Part shown: in pieces, positions 1 through 11,536 of the stretch
Layout of the letters: each line of letters begins with the position of its first letter
Numbering within the stretch: the first letter of the stretch is position 1
From: Tetrahymena elliotti 4EA
Lineage: Eukaryota; Ciliophora; Oligohymenophorea; Hymenostomatida; Tetrahymenidae
Length of the DNA stretch: 64,000 nt
Assembly (NCBI GenBank): GCA_000231825.2
Contig: JH720299.1
Location: forward strand, 295,127-359,126
Direction: 5' to 3'
The notes under the pieces: model-generated
What the model saw: the letters and a program-made list of their open reading frames with translations, nothing else
Told to the model about the DNA's origin: nothing
Databases searched by the model: none
Translations under genes and position numbers: made by a program

Positions 1-186
1 AAGGAAGAATTGATAAAATTTTTTAATTATAATAATGGCAAGAAGCAACCCTATCAAAAACAAATACCTATTATTGTAAATTGAGAAAATTTAATTATTT
101 ACATCATATATTCCCTTACTCAAAGGATTATTGGTAACTATTTGCCTACCTATTCAAAAAAATCTGCAATCAAATCATAAGCTTTC

Positions 187-2820
187 TCAGAGATATTTCT
201 CATATTTTTTTATTCTCTTTCCCATTTTTATTTCAGCCATGATGTTCTTAAATATTTTAGATTCGAATATATTTGAATTTTATCCAAATAAATATTTATT
301 TGAGTCAAAGAAAAATACTTTATAATTATTAAATTTTTTTTCTGAAATAGGAAAATTGAAGGTAAAGCATCTATCAAATATTCTTTTAACCATTTTAGAG
401 AGATATTATAAATTTGCATACTTTGTCTTATATAAATCTAAATAAACTTATTTAGTATTTTAGAGTGAGGAAATTTATCTCAACAATTCTTTAACTGGCT
501 TTTAATTGAAAGCATTATAGAAGTTTATGTCTATTACCAATAAGAGTTAATTTTTAGCTATTAACTATGTAAGTGAATCTAAGGTATCATCATATAATTG
601 AGATGCTCCAAATTAGAATTTAATTTTTTCAAGTTTGTCATATTAGGAAAGCTGATTAAAAAAGTTAGCAACTGTAGAATTATCAAATTTTTAATTACCA
701 AATTCGAAATCCATTTCCTATAAATTAGCAAATGTTTTTAAGGATATGCTCTTAGTAAGCTAATTTAAAGTTTTGATATTTATTGCTCTGTTTCTAAAAA
801 AGTTTAATTTTAATTTTTAAAGATTATTTGGTTGTTCGAGATTTAGAAGTAATTGATTCACAAGGAGATATGTCACATTTTAATTATTTGTTAAGTTTAA
901 AGAGAATTCTTTAATATTTAATAACTTCATGTTATTCTTTTTGGATATATAATATTTTCTAAGCTTTTCACTATTTGTAGAATGGAGAAATCACTTATTA
1001 TCTTTGAGTTTGCAAAATCCAAAAATATTTTTGTGATTTTTAATTAATTTTTTAAAGAATCAAAAAGATTTATGTAAATATCTTCATTTGGTAGATTTAT
1101 CAAAGAAAAATTTAAGCTCAATTCTTCAGTTTAATTTTTATTTAGATAATCAGTGAGTAAGATTAAAGTTTATGAGCTGACTTAAGCTGATTAACTCAGT
1201 TATAAATTTAAACTTTTTAAAGAAGTGTGCATCATTGTTGATTAAATAAGCTGATTAATTTACTATGAGTTATTATTTTTAAAAATATTTGAAAAGTTAA
1301 TTTTTATTTTAGTTAAATTGGTCGGTCTACTGTTAAATAATTTAGTTAAAAAGTTCATTATCATTTTCTTATATTTGTTGCTTGATAAATGGAATTGAAA
1401 TTTCAAGTATTTAAAGCTATTTATAATCTTTTATGGCCTACATGATAACAGGAAAAAGATAATTAAAACTATCTTGCTTATATTTATATTAAAATTTAAG
1501 AGATAAAATTTGTATGTTTGTTGCATCATTTAACACTTTTTCAAATAAATTCTAGATTTTTTCATCACTTTTTAATTCAATGGATTTTATATTTAATTAA
1601 AATGAAAGAATATTCTATTTTATAGGAGCTAAACCTTCTGCAATACCTTCAATACAATCATTCAAATTACATCTTCTAATAGTTAGTTTTATATGTTACA
1701 GTTTGGGATATAAAAAGTTTAGCTTTTTAAAATATTCTGAAAATTAATTTGTTATAATAGAATATTTAAACTCCAGATGAATTTCTTTCAGTTCAAAGAA
1801 ATGATTTTTTTTAATTTAAGCAATAAATTACTCTTAATCAGTTTCTTAACAAGATGTATAATTTTTTAAGCCTAAAAATTTCAGATTTTAGGAATATGGA
1901 AATAGTTTTTCTAAGAATTTAACTAAATTGTTTAAATATTCAAACTTATTCTTTGTCATTATCATTTGAATATCATTCATAGATGAGAGGTTTTAAGGAT
2001 TTAGTTGATTTATCTGTTTAAATAACTAGATATTATCTTGGTTTTTATTTTAATTTATATATTTTAGTTTGTTTTAAAATTATTGATTGATCATTATTTA
2101 ATCTGAGTTGAATAGATAGAAGTTCTAATTTATTCCTACCTCATAAAAAGACTGTAATTATATTACTGTTATTCACCTTCAAAAGTCTCAGAAATACTAT
2201 CTTTGGTTTAATAAATTTGATTATTTAGTTACTAGAAAATAGTCCGTCCCTACTTTATCAATATATGTTTTTAAGATGTTGTATCTTTTACTTTTCTCAT
2301 TTACAATTGAACTTTCTTTAGTGAAATAGTCTCTAATTTCATTCTCGAATTCTTCTTTTTAAATACTTCCTTCTTTATAGCTTTTAATTGAAGCTTTAAT
2401 CTCATAACAAATGTTTTCTTAGTCTCTTTAAACTTAGTTTAGAAGATTGTCAAAGACTTTTTCATGTATAAATTATTAAACATTTCTATCTATCTCAACA
2501 TAGCCTAAAACATTTCATCAAGTTTGTAAAATTAATTTTGAAGTTTTGAAGAAATGGTTTAGAAATTATCTTATTGTAAATTTTAGAAATCATTCATTTT
2601 CTTTATAAAACTTTCTTATTTTAAATACCTAGTCTAATTATAATTCTTTAACACATTTAGAACAAACAAAAACCTCACTCTTCCTACAATTAAAGTTTAA
2701 GTATTTCAGCTACTTGTGATGAGTTTAGCAATAATCCTTCACTTTGTTGCTTTTGCTCTTCTTTAATCTGATTTTTGGACTAAATGTTTATGTATCACTT
2801 TCATCATAATAATAATTCAT
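187..2820 (-). CDS. Leucine-rich-repeat-like protein with B-box-like N-terminus
   Basis: Ciliate-code gene; ATG at 2820, TGA at 187-189. The first ~60 residues contain a Cys/His cluster (C-x2-HH, then a C and C-x2-C in FVCSKC), as in B-box fingers. After an intron of unclear limits around 2.5-2.63 kb comes a helical Lys/Glu/Gln segment (EIKASIKSYKEG...). From ~2.1 kb down, irregular repeats rich in Leu/Ile/Phe of the form LxxLxLxF resemble the degenerate LRR proteins common in Tetrahymena. A short intron (donor near 2.2 kb) is likely. Two frame changes at about 1150-1200 and 920-1000 need either introns with unusual donors (GTCAGC, GTGATT) or real frameshifts, so the model may be broken. The B-box-like start resembles the gene at 54.2-55.8 kb. 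No function can be assigned beyond probable protein-protein interaction. Confidence 0.6.
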
Positions 2821-3979
2821 AGTTTTTTGCTTTTTTATATGTACAAAACTAAGTTGAAATTACTGATGATTCAATTAATTATTTTTTTACTAAATCAATA
2901 AGTATTTATGTATTTTTAACAAATCAATTTCTTAAATAAGTGTAATTAAAGTATTTGTTTTTCTGGCTATATTCTATTCTCTATTACATGTACCTTCTAA
3001 TTTTATTTCAAATCAAAAAAAATTGAATACAAAAAAATATTTCATTTTATTTATTCATCAAAAAGCAAATTATTTGAATTAAAATTAAAATTATTTTTAA
3101 TTCATTTTTATTTTTCTTCAAAGACTATCTTTTGTAACTTTGTTAAATACTGATTTAATTAGGTTTTGTAGGAAATGATTGATTAAGAAGTAAAAGAGCT
3201 TTTGATTAATTATTTATTTATTTGTGAACCACTACATTAATTAGTTATTTCTTTATTTCTTACTTACTATTTTCTTATCTATCATTTTTTATTTTCAAAA
3301 CAAATTTGTTATTTTTGAGTAGTTTAAAATAATCTAAATAGAACTTTAATTATTTTATTCATAATAATTCCCTTTTAACACAATAAAATCTGAAATTGAG
3401 AAATAATATTATTTTAGTGAATATTAAATTGAATTATACATTTATATTTAACAAAATCAAAAAAATAAATAGATTTTTAAATGAATGGATGAACAAAAAT
3501 GAGAAATCTAAATTAAAAGATAGAATGATAGGGGTTGTGAAAGAATAAATGAGTGAATAAATATTTGATTTCAAAATTTGATTGTTTTTGATATAAAATG
3601 AAAACGAAAAGTCATATATTTTTTAAATAACAATTAAAAATTCAAAAAATAGCAAACAAATAAAGATAAATGTTGGTAAAGGTGTATGAATAATGCTTGC
3701 TTATAAGAATTTCTTGTTTTTCATAAGGATTTGAGTTTGATTTTATATTGTAAAATAAAAGAAAATAAATAAAATAAAAAGATTGAAGGTTGTTAAATAT
3801 CAAATTATATAGACAATAAGCCAGCAATAAATAACACAAAATAAAAGTTGATTTGTTTGTTAATTAATTAATTAATAAATAAAGAAACAAAGTTACCAAT
3901 CAATTAGAATCTTCAAAATAAACAAACAAATAAAGAAAGAGAGAGAGAGAGAGATAATTGCTTCAAACTATTAAAAGCC
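2821..3979. other. Divergent intergenic spacer
   Basis: AT-rich spacer between two genes that start back to back, so it should contain both promoters. No coding exon is supported: the 65-codon minus-strand frame at 3642-3839 is low-complexity Tyr/Leu/Phe. It contains a short GA microsatellite at 3939-3954 close to the plus-strand start codon. Confidence 0.6.
3939..3954. repeat. (GA)8 microsatellite
   Basis: Eight GA units lie 25 bp upstream of the start codon at 3980, inside the presumed leader of the coiled-coil gene. Confidence 0.9.
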
Positions 3980-6730
3980 ATGAATAAAGATTCTGTAATT
4001 AGAAATTAAATAGGTTAAGAGTAGGATTTTTATCACAAGAAGCCTTCTGAAATTTAGTTGTTGAATGAGAATAAAACATTGAAGAAGGAGGTTGCTTTCT
4101 TAGATAACATCAGTAACTCATTAATAATTTCTTAAATATACAAATATGTTTGATTGATAGCGATTAGCAAAATAGACTTTATATACGCAGCAATAAAAAT
4201 AATCAATGTGAGTTTTAATTCATTTAATATTTATTTAACAGATCTCAGACTTGGTAAAGAACTTACTGAATTGTAGGTCAAGTTTAACATTCATCCTGGA
4301 TAATTTAAGCCTTTTAGACCCGAAGATACAGGAATGGACCAATCTAAATTTGCTTATATAAATAGAGAGCTTTCATTCTTAGAGCCTTTACTCACAGCTT
4401 ATGATGACAAAATTCAAAAAATGGAGCGCCTTTTGGAGACTGTTTATGATGATTTTCGTGATATGGAAAAGAAGGCTGATTACTTGATTTAGGATAACAA
4501 CACCTTGCGTGAATAATTAGAATAAAAATGCCAGTAATTTAAATAAAATTTATTTTTTTGTAAATGGTTTTTTTAGGTCTTAGCTTTATCTACTTAAACT
4601 GCTGCTGCTCTTTTAGAAAATGATGCTTAATTTATTGAACCTAAGCTATTCATTCATTAAATATATTTTTTTAAAATATTAGACTTATTTTAAGCATATA
4701 TAAAGAAGGTCCTATCATTGATAACATGGGAAACGCTTTTTGTAAATCTTTAATCACTTTTTGAATTATTTAAAATCAAAAAAAAAAAAAAGAATATCTA
4801 AAAATTAATTAGAATTCGTTCAATATAATTTATTAAAAATTCAAATATCTCTTTTTGAATATTAGTGAAACTTGAGCGTGATGATCTTAATGAAAGAATT
4901 AACTTGCTTTCAGAAGAAAACAAAGAACTTTTTGCTAAATTCCAAGAAATATCAGTACCATTTTATTTATTTTTTTATAAGCAAAAATGATCTAATTGAT
5001 GGTTATATAAATAAATAGAGTAAATATAATGAAATGAATAGAAAGTATGAAGATTAATATACAGCTGCACAAAAATCATTATCTTAACAATCTGAAGTAT
5101 CTGAGCACTGCAAAAAGGTTTAGATTGAATATGATTAAATCAAGCATTAGAAGGATGTCTTGGAAAATAGACTCAAGCAGTGTATTGAAACACAAGCATT
5201 TGCTGAAGGAGAGAAATCTGATTTATAAAGCAAGCTCAATAGAAGTGAAAATGAAATTAAGATTTTGAAGACTCAAGTCTCCAATCTTAAGAGAAATAGT
5301 GGTGATATGGAAGAAAAAAAGAATAATGAAATTGAGTAATTAAAACGTGAAGTTGATCAAGTGAAAACTAAGGATAGAGAATCATTCTAAAAGCTCATTA
5401 CAATGGAAAAAGAATTAGATTTCATCAAAGACGAAAACCGTAGACTTCTCAAGGAATCTGAAACCTTGAAAAATCAACAAGAAGAAATGATGAGAATGAT
5501 GGATAACTATTAAAGTAAAATTCAAACTTATGAAAAAAAAGAAGAAAATAATGGCAAACTTCAAAAAGAACAAAGAGAAAAGCTCTAAGAAGCTCTTCTT
5601 GAAAAAGATAAAGCCGTTCTAAGAGAATAACAAATCGAGAAAACCCTCAGAACTCTTAATGAAAACGTAAAAATTAAACTTAAGATTAAATAGTTTAAAG
5701 TATAATTTATAATAATTATAAACAAACAGCACAGACAAGAATTAAATGAAATTAAAGATCAATATGAAAGATTGGTTGATACATTAAAGTAAAATAGTAA
5801 ATAAATTTTAGAAGAAAGAGAAGATGAAATTCATTAATTGAATGAATAGCTTAACAGTGCTAATTTTGTAAAGGATAAGCTTTAAAAAGAAAACAATACT
5901 TTGTAATAGGAATACAAAAAGATAACTCATTCCCTCAGTAATGAATATGGTGGCAATTAAAAAGATTAAGTTGCTGAATACGAACGTCGTATTAGTGATT
6001 TAGAAGAAAAACTCTAGGTAAATAAATAGTGTTTATTCATTGAAATAATGTCTTACTTCAACATAAATTATTAAATTAATTAAAGCTTGCTGAATAATAT
6101 CATAATGACAGACTTCATAGCTTATAAATGGAAAAAGCATAGATTGAGACTTCATATAAAAACTAACAAAATATTATCAATGACTTGAAATAGAGCAATG
6201 AAAGATACAGATAAGAAGCTCAAAAATATCAAATGGAAAATGCTTAAATGAGCTCAAAGGTTAATGCAAGCTAAAAAGAAAGACAAACCATTTTAGAAGA
6301 AATTAATAAAACTAAAAAACTTTATGAAAACAAATTGGATTATGCATAGAATCAATTCAATTTCAAGATGAAAGATATCTAAGATTAACTTAATGAATCT
6401 TTGAAGAGAGAACGTACTACCAGAGAAAAAGCCATTGAACTCTTCCAAGCTCATGAAAGAGTAATTTTTATATTATCAAAAAAAACTAAATAGTTAACTC
6501 ACTTTTACATTACAAAACCAATAGGCAGAAGATAAGATGAAGTATGAATATGAATCAAGAATTAAGGAACTTGATAATTTCGTATAAAAATTACAAGAAG
6601 AAAATAAAGTACTTCAATAAAAGTAAATATTAAATTTCATAATTTCATTTATTAAAACATTTATTGTTTGATTCATTCATTTAATAGGGTTAGAAAGATT
6701 GTAGGTGAATATCCAAGCAAGGATAAATGA
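3980..6730 (+). CDS. Long coiled-coil protein, possibly basal body/centrosome related
   Basis: ATG at 3980, TGA at 6728-6730; about 711 residues. Supported introns are 4113-4241, 4742-4865, 4955-5018, 5667-5729, 6018-6085, 6461-6524 and 6623-6687, all with matching phases. Region 4534-4682 is awkward: reading through 4534-4576 and removing a GC...AG intron at 4645-4682 keeps one frame to the end. The N-terminus (PGQFKPFRPEDTG, then LSFLEPLLTAYDDKIQ) looks like a small conserved head. From residue ~90 the protein is almost all heptad-like Glu/Lys/Gln/Leu sequence, with no membrane segment and a short basic end (VRKIVGEYPSKDK). Such proteins in ciliates often sit in basal bodies or cytoskeletal fibres, but that is inference. 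No orthologue is recognised with confidence. Confidence 0.8.
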
Positions 6731-8777
6731 ACAATGTGCTTTTGATAAATTTAAAAAGATGTTTAATTTGATTTAATTTTGATGCAAAATAATTAATTTT
6801 ATAGTATACTAAAAATCTGTTTATATGATGATATAATAATTTATATTTACATATATTTGCTCATTTATATTTTTCCTCATCAAAAAATTTTCATTCATTT
6901 ATTACACAAATAAATTTGTTTTTTCTGATAAAAATAAAAACCATTTTCTTTTATTTGCAATAAGTTTTATAAATAATTCTATGATAATAGAGCATTTTAA
7001 TGTATAAAATAATATATTGTTTTAGCTCTAAAAGGATTTATTTATCTATCTATCTATCTTTGGTAGCTTAAAAGACCAAGCATACTTTGAATAAAATTAA
7101 TAAATATATTTAATAAAATTTTTTATTTTCATTTATTAATAGAAATAATCACAGAATTTATTTGAATAGGTATAAAGCTTGATGATAATAATGGTATATA
7201 CTTGTGAATACCTTTTAAAGGAATAATTAAAAGTTTTATAAGCTAAATTTTACTAACTTGCTTTGATATCTAATATGGATCTTCATTTCAGATTGTTGCA
7301 ACAATATATATTATATTATTTCCAAATTAATGATTAAGATAAATTATATGTTGTAAAAGGCTCATTTTAATTTATAATTAGAAATAGTCAGAACTTTAAC
7401 AAATATCAAATAAATTATTTTCATATTTAAGTTTAATGCAACACTTATCTTATCTTTTCTTTTACAAACTTTTTAGTATGAATGATCTTAACAAATAATT
7501 TTATTGATATTTAGTGTACTTTAAAAAATAAAATAAAATTCTTGCTAATCACTTTAAATTAAATATGTTTTTCTTCGTATATATTATGGTTCATGTATAA
7601 TTTTTTATTCTGACTTTGTAAAATAAATATAAAAAAATTACTTAATGAAACTAAAATAATTTTTTACACTCTTTCATGTGATTAGAATACTTTTTAAAAC
7701 TATTTTTATTTATGTAATATCATAACCTAATAAAAAACGAAATAAATTATTTGCATCTTTTTTTCATTCATTTTATTATAGAAGAGATTATTTATAATTT
7801 TTCTTCACTAAAAAAAATAATTTTTTAAGAAATAAAGAGCGGAAATGCTATGCTAAAGATATTTAATTAATGCTAGAGAAGTGATTTATCAACATTTCCA
7901 TTATGTTTTGCTAAAAACTAAGTCATAAAAACATCATATTGCTTTAGAGTTTGCAACAAATGCATTATTTGTTTGTATTAAGGAAACTAAGATTGATCTA
8001 ATGATATTATTAGGTTTTCACCTTAAAATATGATTTGAAATAAAATGTGATAGACTGTATAGCAAATAAAATAAGGTAAGTTGCCTTAAAAATTTTCAGA
8101 TTTTAAGTCAAAGGTAAATTAGATGATCTATTGTTATTAAATTCTGATCAAATTTGATATAGAAAAAAAGATTAATAGCTTATTAGTTAGAATATAATTT
8201 CTTAACAACAATCTACTTTAAAAAAGCTAAATATAGTAGAATTTCTTTTTTTATCAAACTAGTCACTCATTCAAGATGTGAGAAATACATTTTTTTGTTA
8301 AAATTTATCATTTTGAATGAGATGCGCTGAAATTGACTTGTTTAAAATGAATATTCTTTTAATTGCATAATTGATTAATAGATAAAAATGCTAATTTACA
8401 AATAAAATGTTTCATGTGAGGGATTTAATAGAAATATGTTTTTTAATGAAATTAAGCTAGTTTTAATTCATTTTATGCTTTAATTGTTCTAACTTTAACA
8501 TATTTTAGAGTCTCTCTTGCCCTTTTGTCTGAGTTAATAAATTTTAAGAGAAATTTTAAGGTAACTAACCTTAATATATATATTAATTTTAAGAAATCTT
8601 TTCTAATTAGAAATTGTTCTATATGAATCTTCTATGTCAAGCAAGTCCTTTCTTTAAAAATTAACAAGTATTTTTTTATAATACTTTTAAATCAAATAAA
8701 ATAAAATAAAAATAGAATAACCAATACAAAAAAAAATAAATTTAACAAAACAAAAAAAAAAAAAATTAGAGATAAAA
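6731..8777. other. Intergenic spacer upstream of actin
   Basis: About 2 kb of AT-rich sequence with no supported exon on either strand. It contains a short TATC microsatellite near 7038-7061 and, just before the actin ATG, a long A-rich leader (8695-8777) typical of translated ciliate genes. The actin promoter should lie here; no specific element can be named. Confidence 0.55.
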
Positions 8778-9962
8778 ATGACTGAAAGTAATCCTGCAGT
8801 TGTAATTGATAATGGATCTGGTAGATGTAAAGCTGGTATTGCTGGTGATGATGCCCCAAGAACTGATTTCCCTTCTATAGTTGGTAGACCAAAATATAAA
8901 AATACTATGTTTGGTGAAAAGGAATTCTATGTTGGAGATGAAGCCTTAGCCAAAAAAGGTGTTTTGAATTTATAATATCCTATTGAGCACGGTATTGTAA
9001 ATAACTATGATGATATGGAATAAATTTGGCACCATTGTTTCTTCAATGAATTGAGAGTTGATCCATCTGAACACCCTTGCATGTTGACAGAAGCTCCTAT
9101 GAATCCTAAGATAAACAGAGAAAAAATGGCAAGAACCATGTTTGAAACATTCAATGTTCCTTCCTTTTATGTTTAAATTCAAGCTGTTTTGTCTTTATAC
9201 TCAGCTGGAAGAGTGACTGGTAATTTTATATTTTTAATAAAAAAATTTCATTGAATAAAAAATATTTTCAATTATAATAAAGGTATTGTAGTCGATTCTG
9301 GTGATGGTGTCACTCATACAGTTCCTATTTATGAAGGTTATGCCTTACCTCATGCTATCAAAAAGAATGAATTAGCTGGTAGAGATCTTACTGATTACTG
9401 CATGAAGCTTATGTATGAAGTTGGCTTGAATTATTCATCTTCTTCAGAGAGAGAAATTATTAGAGATATCAAAGAAAAGTGTTGTTATGTAGCACTTGAT
9501 TATGATTAAGAAATGAAAGCTTATGAAAATAACTCTTCCAAGCACGTACAATATGAATTACCAGATGGAAATGTTGTCACTATTTAAGATTAAAGATTCA
9601 GAGTTCCTGAGTTACTTTTCAAGCCTCATTTTATTGGTAAAGAATACAGAGGATTAAGTGAATTGGCTTTTGATTCTATTATGGCATGTGACATTGATGT
9701 TAGAAGAGATCTTTATAGTAATATCGTCTTATCTGGAGGTACAACTATGTTTGGAGGAATAGCAGAAAGAGTATCCAAGGATGTCAGTTCCTTTGCTCCC
9801 CCTGGTATGAAGGTATCAGTTATAGCTCCTCCAGAAAGAAAATACTCAGTCTTTATTGGAGGCTCAATATTATCTTCCTTATCATCATTCTAAACTAATT
9901 GGGTTACTAAGGCAGAATATGATGAGGCAGGTGCTTCTATTGTACATAGAAAGTGCTTCTGA
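8778..9962 (+). CDS. Divergent actin
   Basis: Two exons, 8778-9219 and 9283-9962, giving 373 residues (conventional actin has 375). The 63-nt intron splits a Gly codon (ACTG|GT) and, although a multiple of three, contains an in-frame TGA. Both phosphate-binding loops are intact ([18 protein letters not shown] near residue 11; [20 protein letters not shown] near 154), as are [25 protein letters not shown] and the C-terminal VHRKCF. It diverges in the DNase-binding loop ([20 protein letters not shown]), which accounts for the two-residue shortening, and in other polymerisation surfaces. It should bind ATP and could form filaments, but it is a paralogue rather than the main ciliate actin. The leader is A-rich, as expected of an expressed gene. 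Confidence 0.95.
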
Positions 9963-11536
9963 TTAATCAATAAATTAAAAAATTAGTATAAATATATAAA
10001 TAAATTAATATTATTCATTTCGTAATAAATTTTGTCTCTATATTCGTTAAAATTCAAATAAGTTTTGGGGCACTAAATTTAGTTCTTCTTCTTCTTACAT
10101 ACTATTTTGAAATTATTTTATTTTGTCTAAAATTCTTCATTTATGAAATTAAATTGATTTAATTTTTTCCCTAAAAATAGGTTTCTAAGCAGATTTTTGA
10201 TTTTAATTTTTCATTATTTTTTAATATCAAGAATTTAAGACATAATTTTACATTTATTCCTTTAAATACCTTCTAATGTCATTTATTTTTTAAGTAAAAG
10301 TTTTCAATAATCTATCTAATTTATAAATTAATTGAGTTTTTTTTACTTTAATACATTAAATAGTGGTAGTTTTAGTTTTCATATTTAGTCGAATAAAGGT
10401 ATAAAACCTAGATTAAATAATACAAAGGTTTTATCAATAAATAATTTGCATAATTATGGACCTTCCAAGCAATTTTATTGTAAATAATAGCTTTTTCAGA
10501 ATTTTAAATTATTGAATTCTTTTTTATTTGAATAATAAAAACCAATATATTTCGACCGACAATCTAAAGATATGTATAAATTTTAATTCAACTTTAAATT
10601 TTTTTTGAAAGAGAGATTTGTCCACCTTTTAAAATTAAAATGAGAGAAATGGGTATGCATGTACTTGGAAATTTGAAATTGGTAAATATTTAAAAATAAG
10701 GAACTAATAATGAAAAAGTAATAAGAATTTATAAGAAAGTCAATGGAATTCAGATATTTTAAAAATAATATTCAAGAATTTTACTTTTTGTGTGAAATGA
10801 TCGTTTGGTTTGGCAGACACTAAAATTTTGAATAATGGATTTGAGACAGATTTATTGAAAATAAATAACAAAGCAGTACAGAGATATGAAATTTAAAGAT
10901 TTGAATCAACCAATTATTTGGTTAATTAAATATTTTCAAGAAACAAGCAATCAAACAAAAAAACAAACAAACAAACAAACAAGAAGCAGCCAAAATGATG
11001 TTTTTATTTGGAAATATTAAAAATTCAAAAAATTAAAAAAATGCTTAGTTTATCAGAAATAATTTAAATTATATCTATTCATTAAATTATACAAAATCAA
11101 TAAGAGGCGCTTTAATTTACTTTAAAAAATTGACTTTTGTTAAATTATCAAAAAATAGTGAAAAGAAGTAAATGTTAATCATATTTCAATCAATGATAAA
11201 CATAGGAGAGAATTAATCAATCAATTAATCAATGCAATGAAAAATGAATGCAAATTTAAACATTGTTTTTGAAAATAAGTTAACATTATTAAAATATATC
11301 AATAAGCTTGCTTGCTTGCATGCATACATACATATATACATATTATTTTGATAAAATCAAATGAATCACTAATAAATTGATTCATTCATTTATTGATATA
11401 TACAAACAAACCTTATTAATCAAAAAAAAACAAAACAAAAATTAAGAAATTAAGAAACAATTAAATTGAACAGAGATTCAGAAAAATAAATAAATAAATC
11501 AACCAATCGAAAAGGAAAAGAACTCGCTAAGAAGAG
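9963..11536. other. Intergenic spacer actin to kinesin-13
   Basis: AT-rich spacer holding the actin 3' region and the kinesin promoter/leader. It contains an (AAAC)n run at 10961-10982 and TGCT/CATA-type simple repeats near 11305-11345. No supported coding exon was seen. Confidence 0.55.
10961..10982. repeat. (AAAC)n microsatellite
   Basis: Five to six perfect AAAC units in the spacer between the actin and kinesin genes. Confidence 0.85.

Noticed and set aside
3642..3839. 65-codon minus-strand ORF
   Set aside because: Tyr/Leu/Phe low-complexity sequence in an A/T-rich promoter spacer; no exon partner and no family resemblance.
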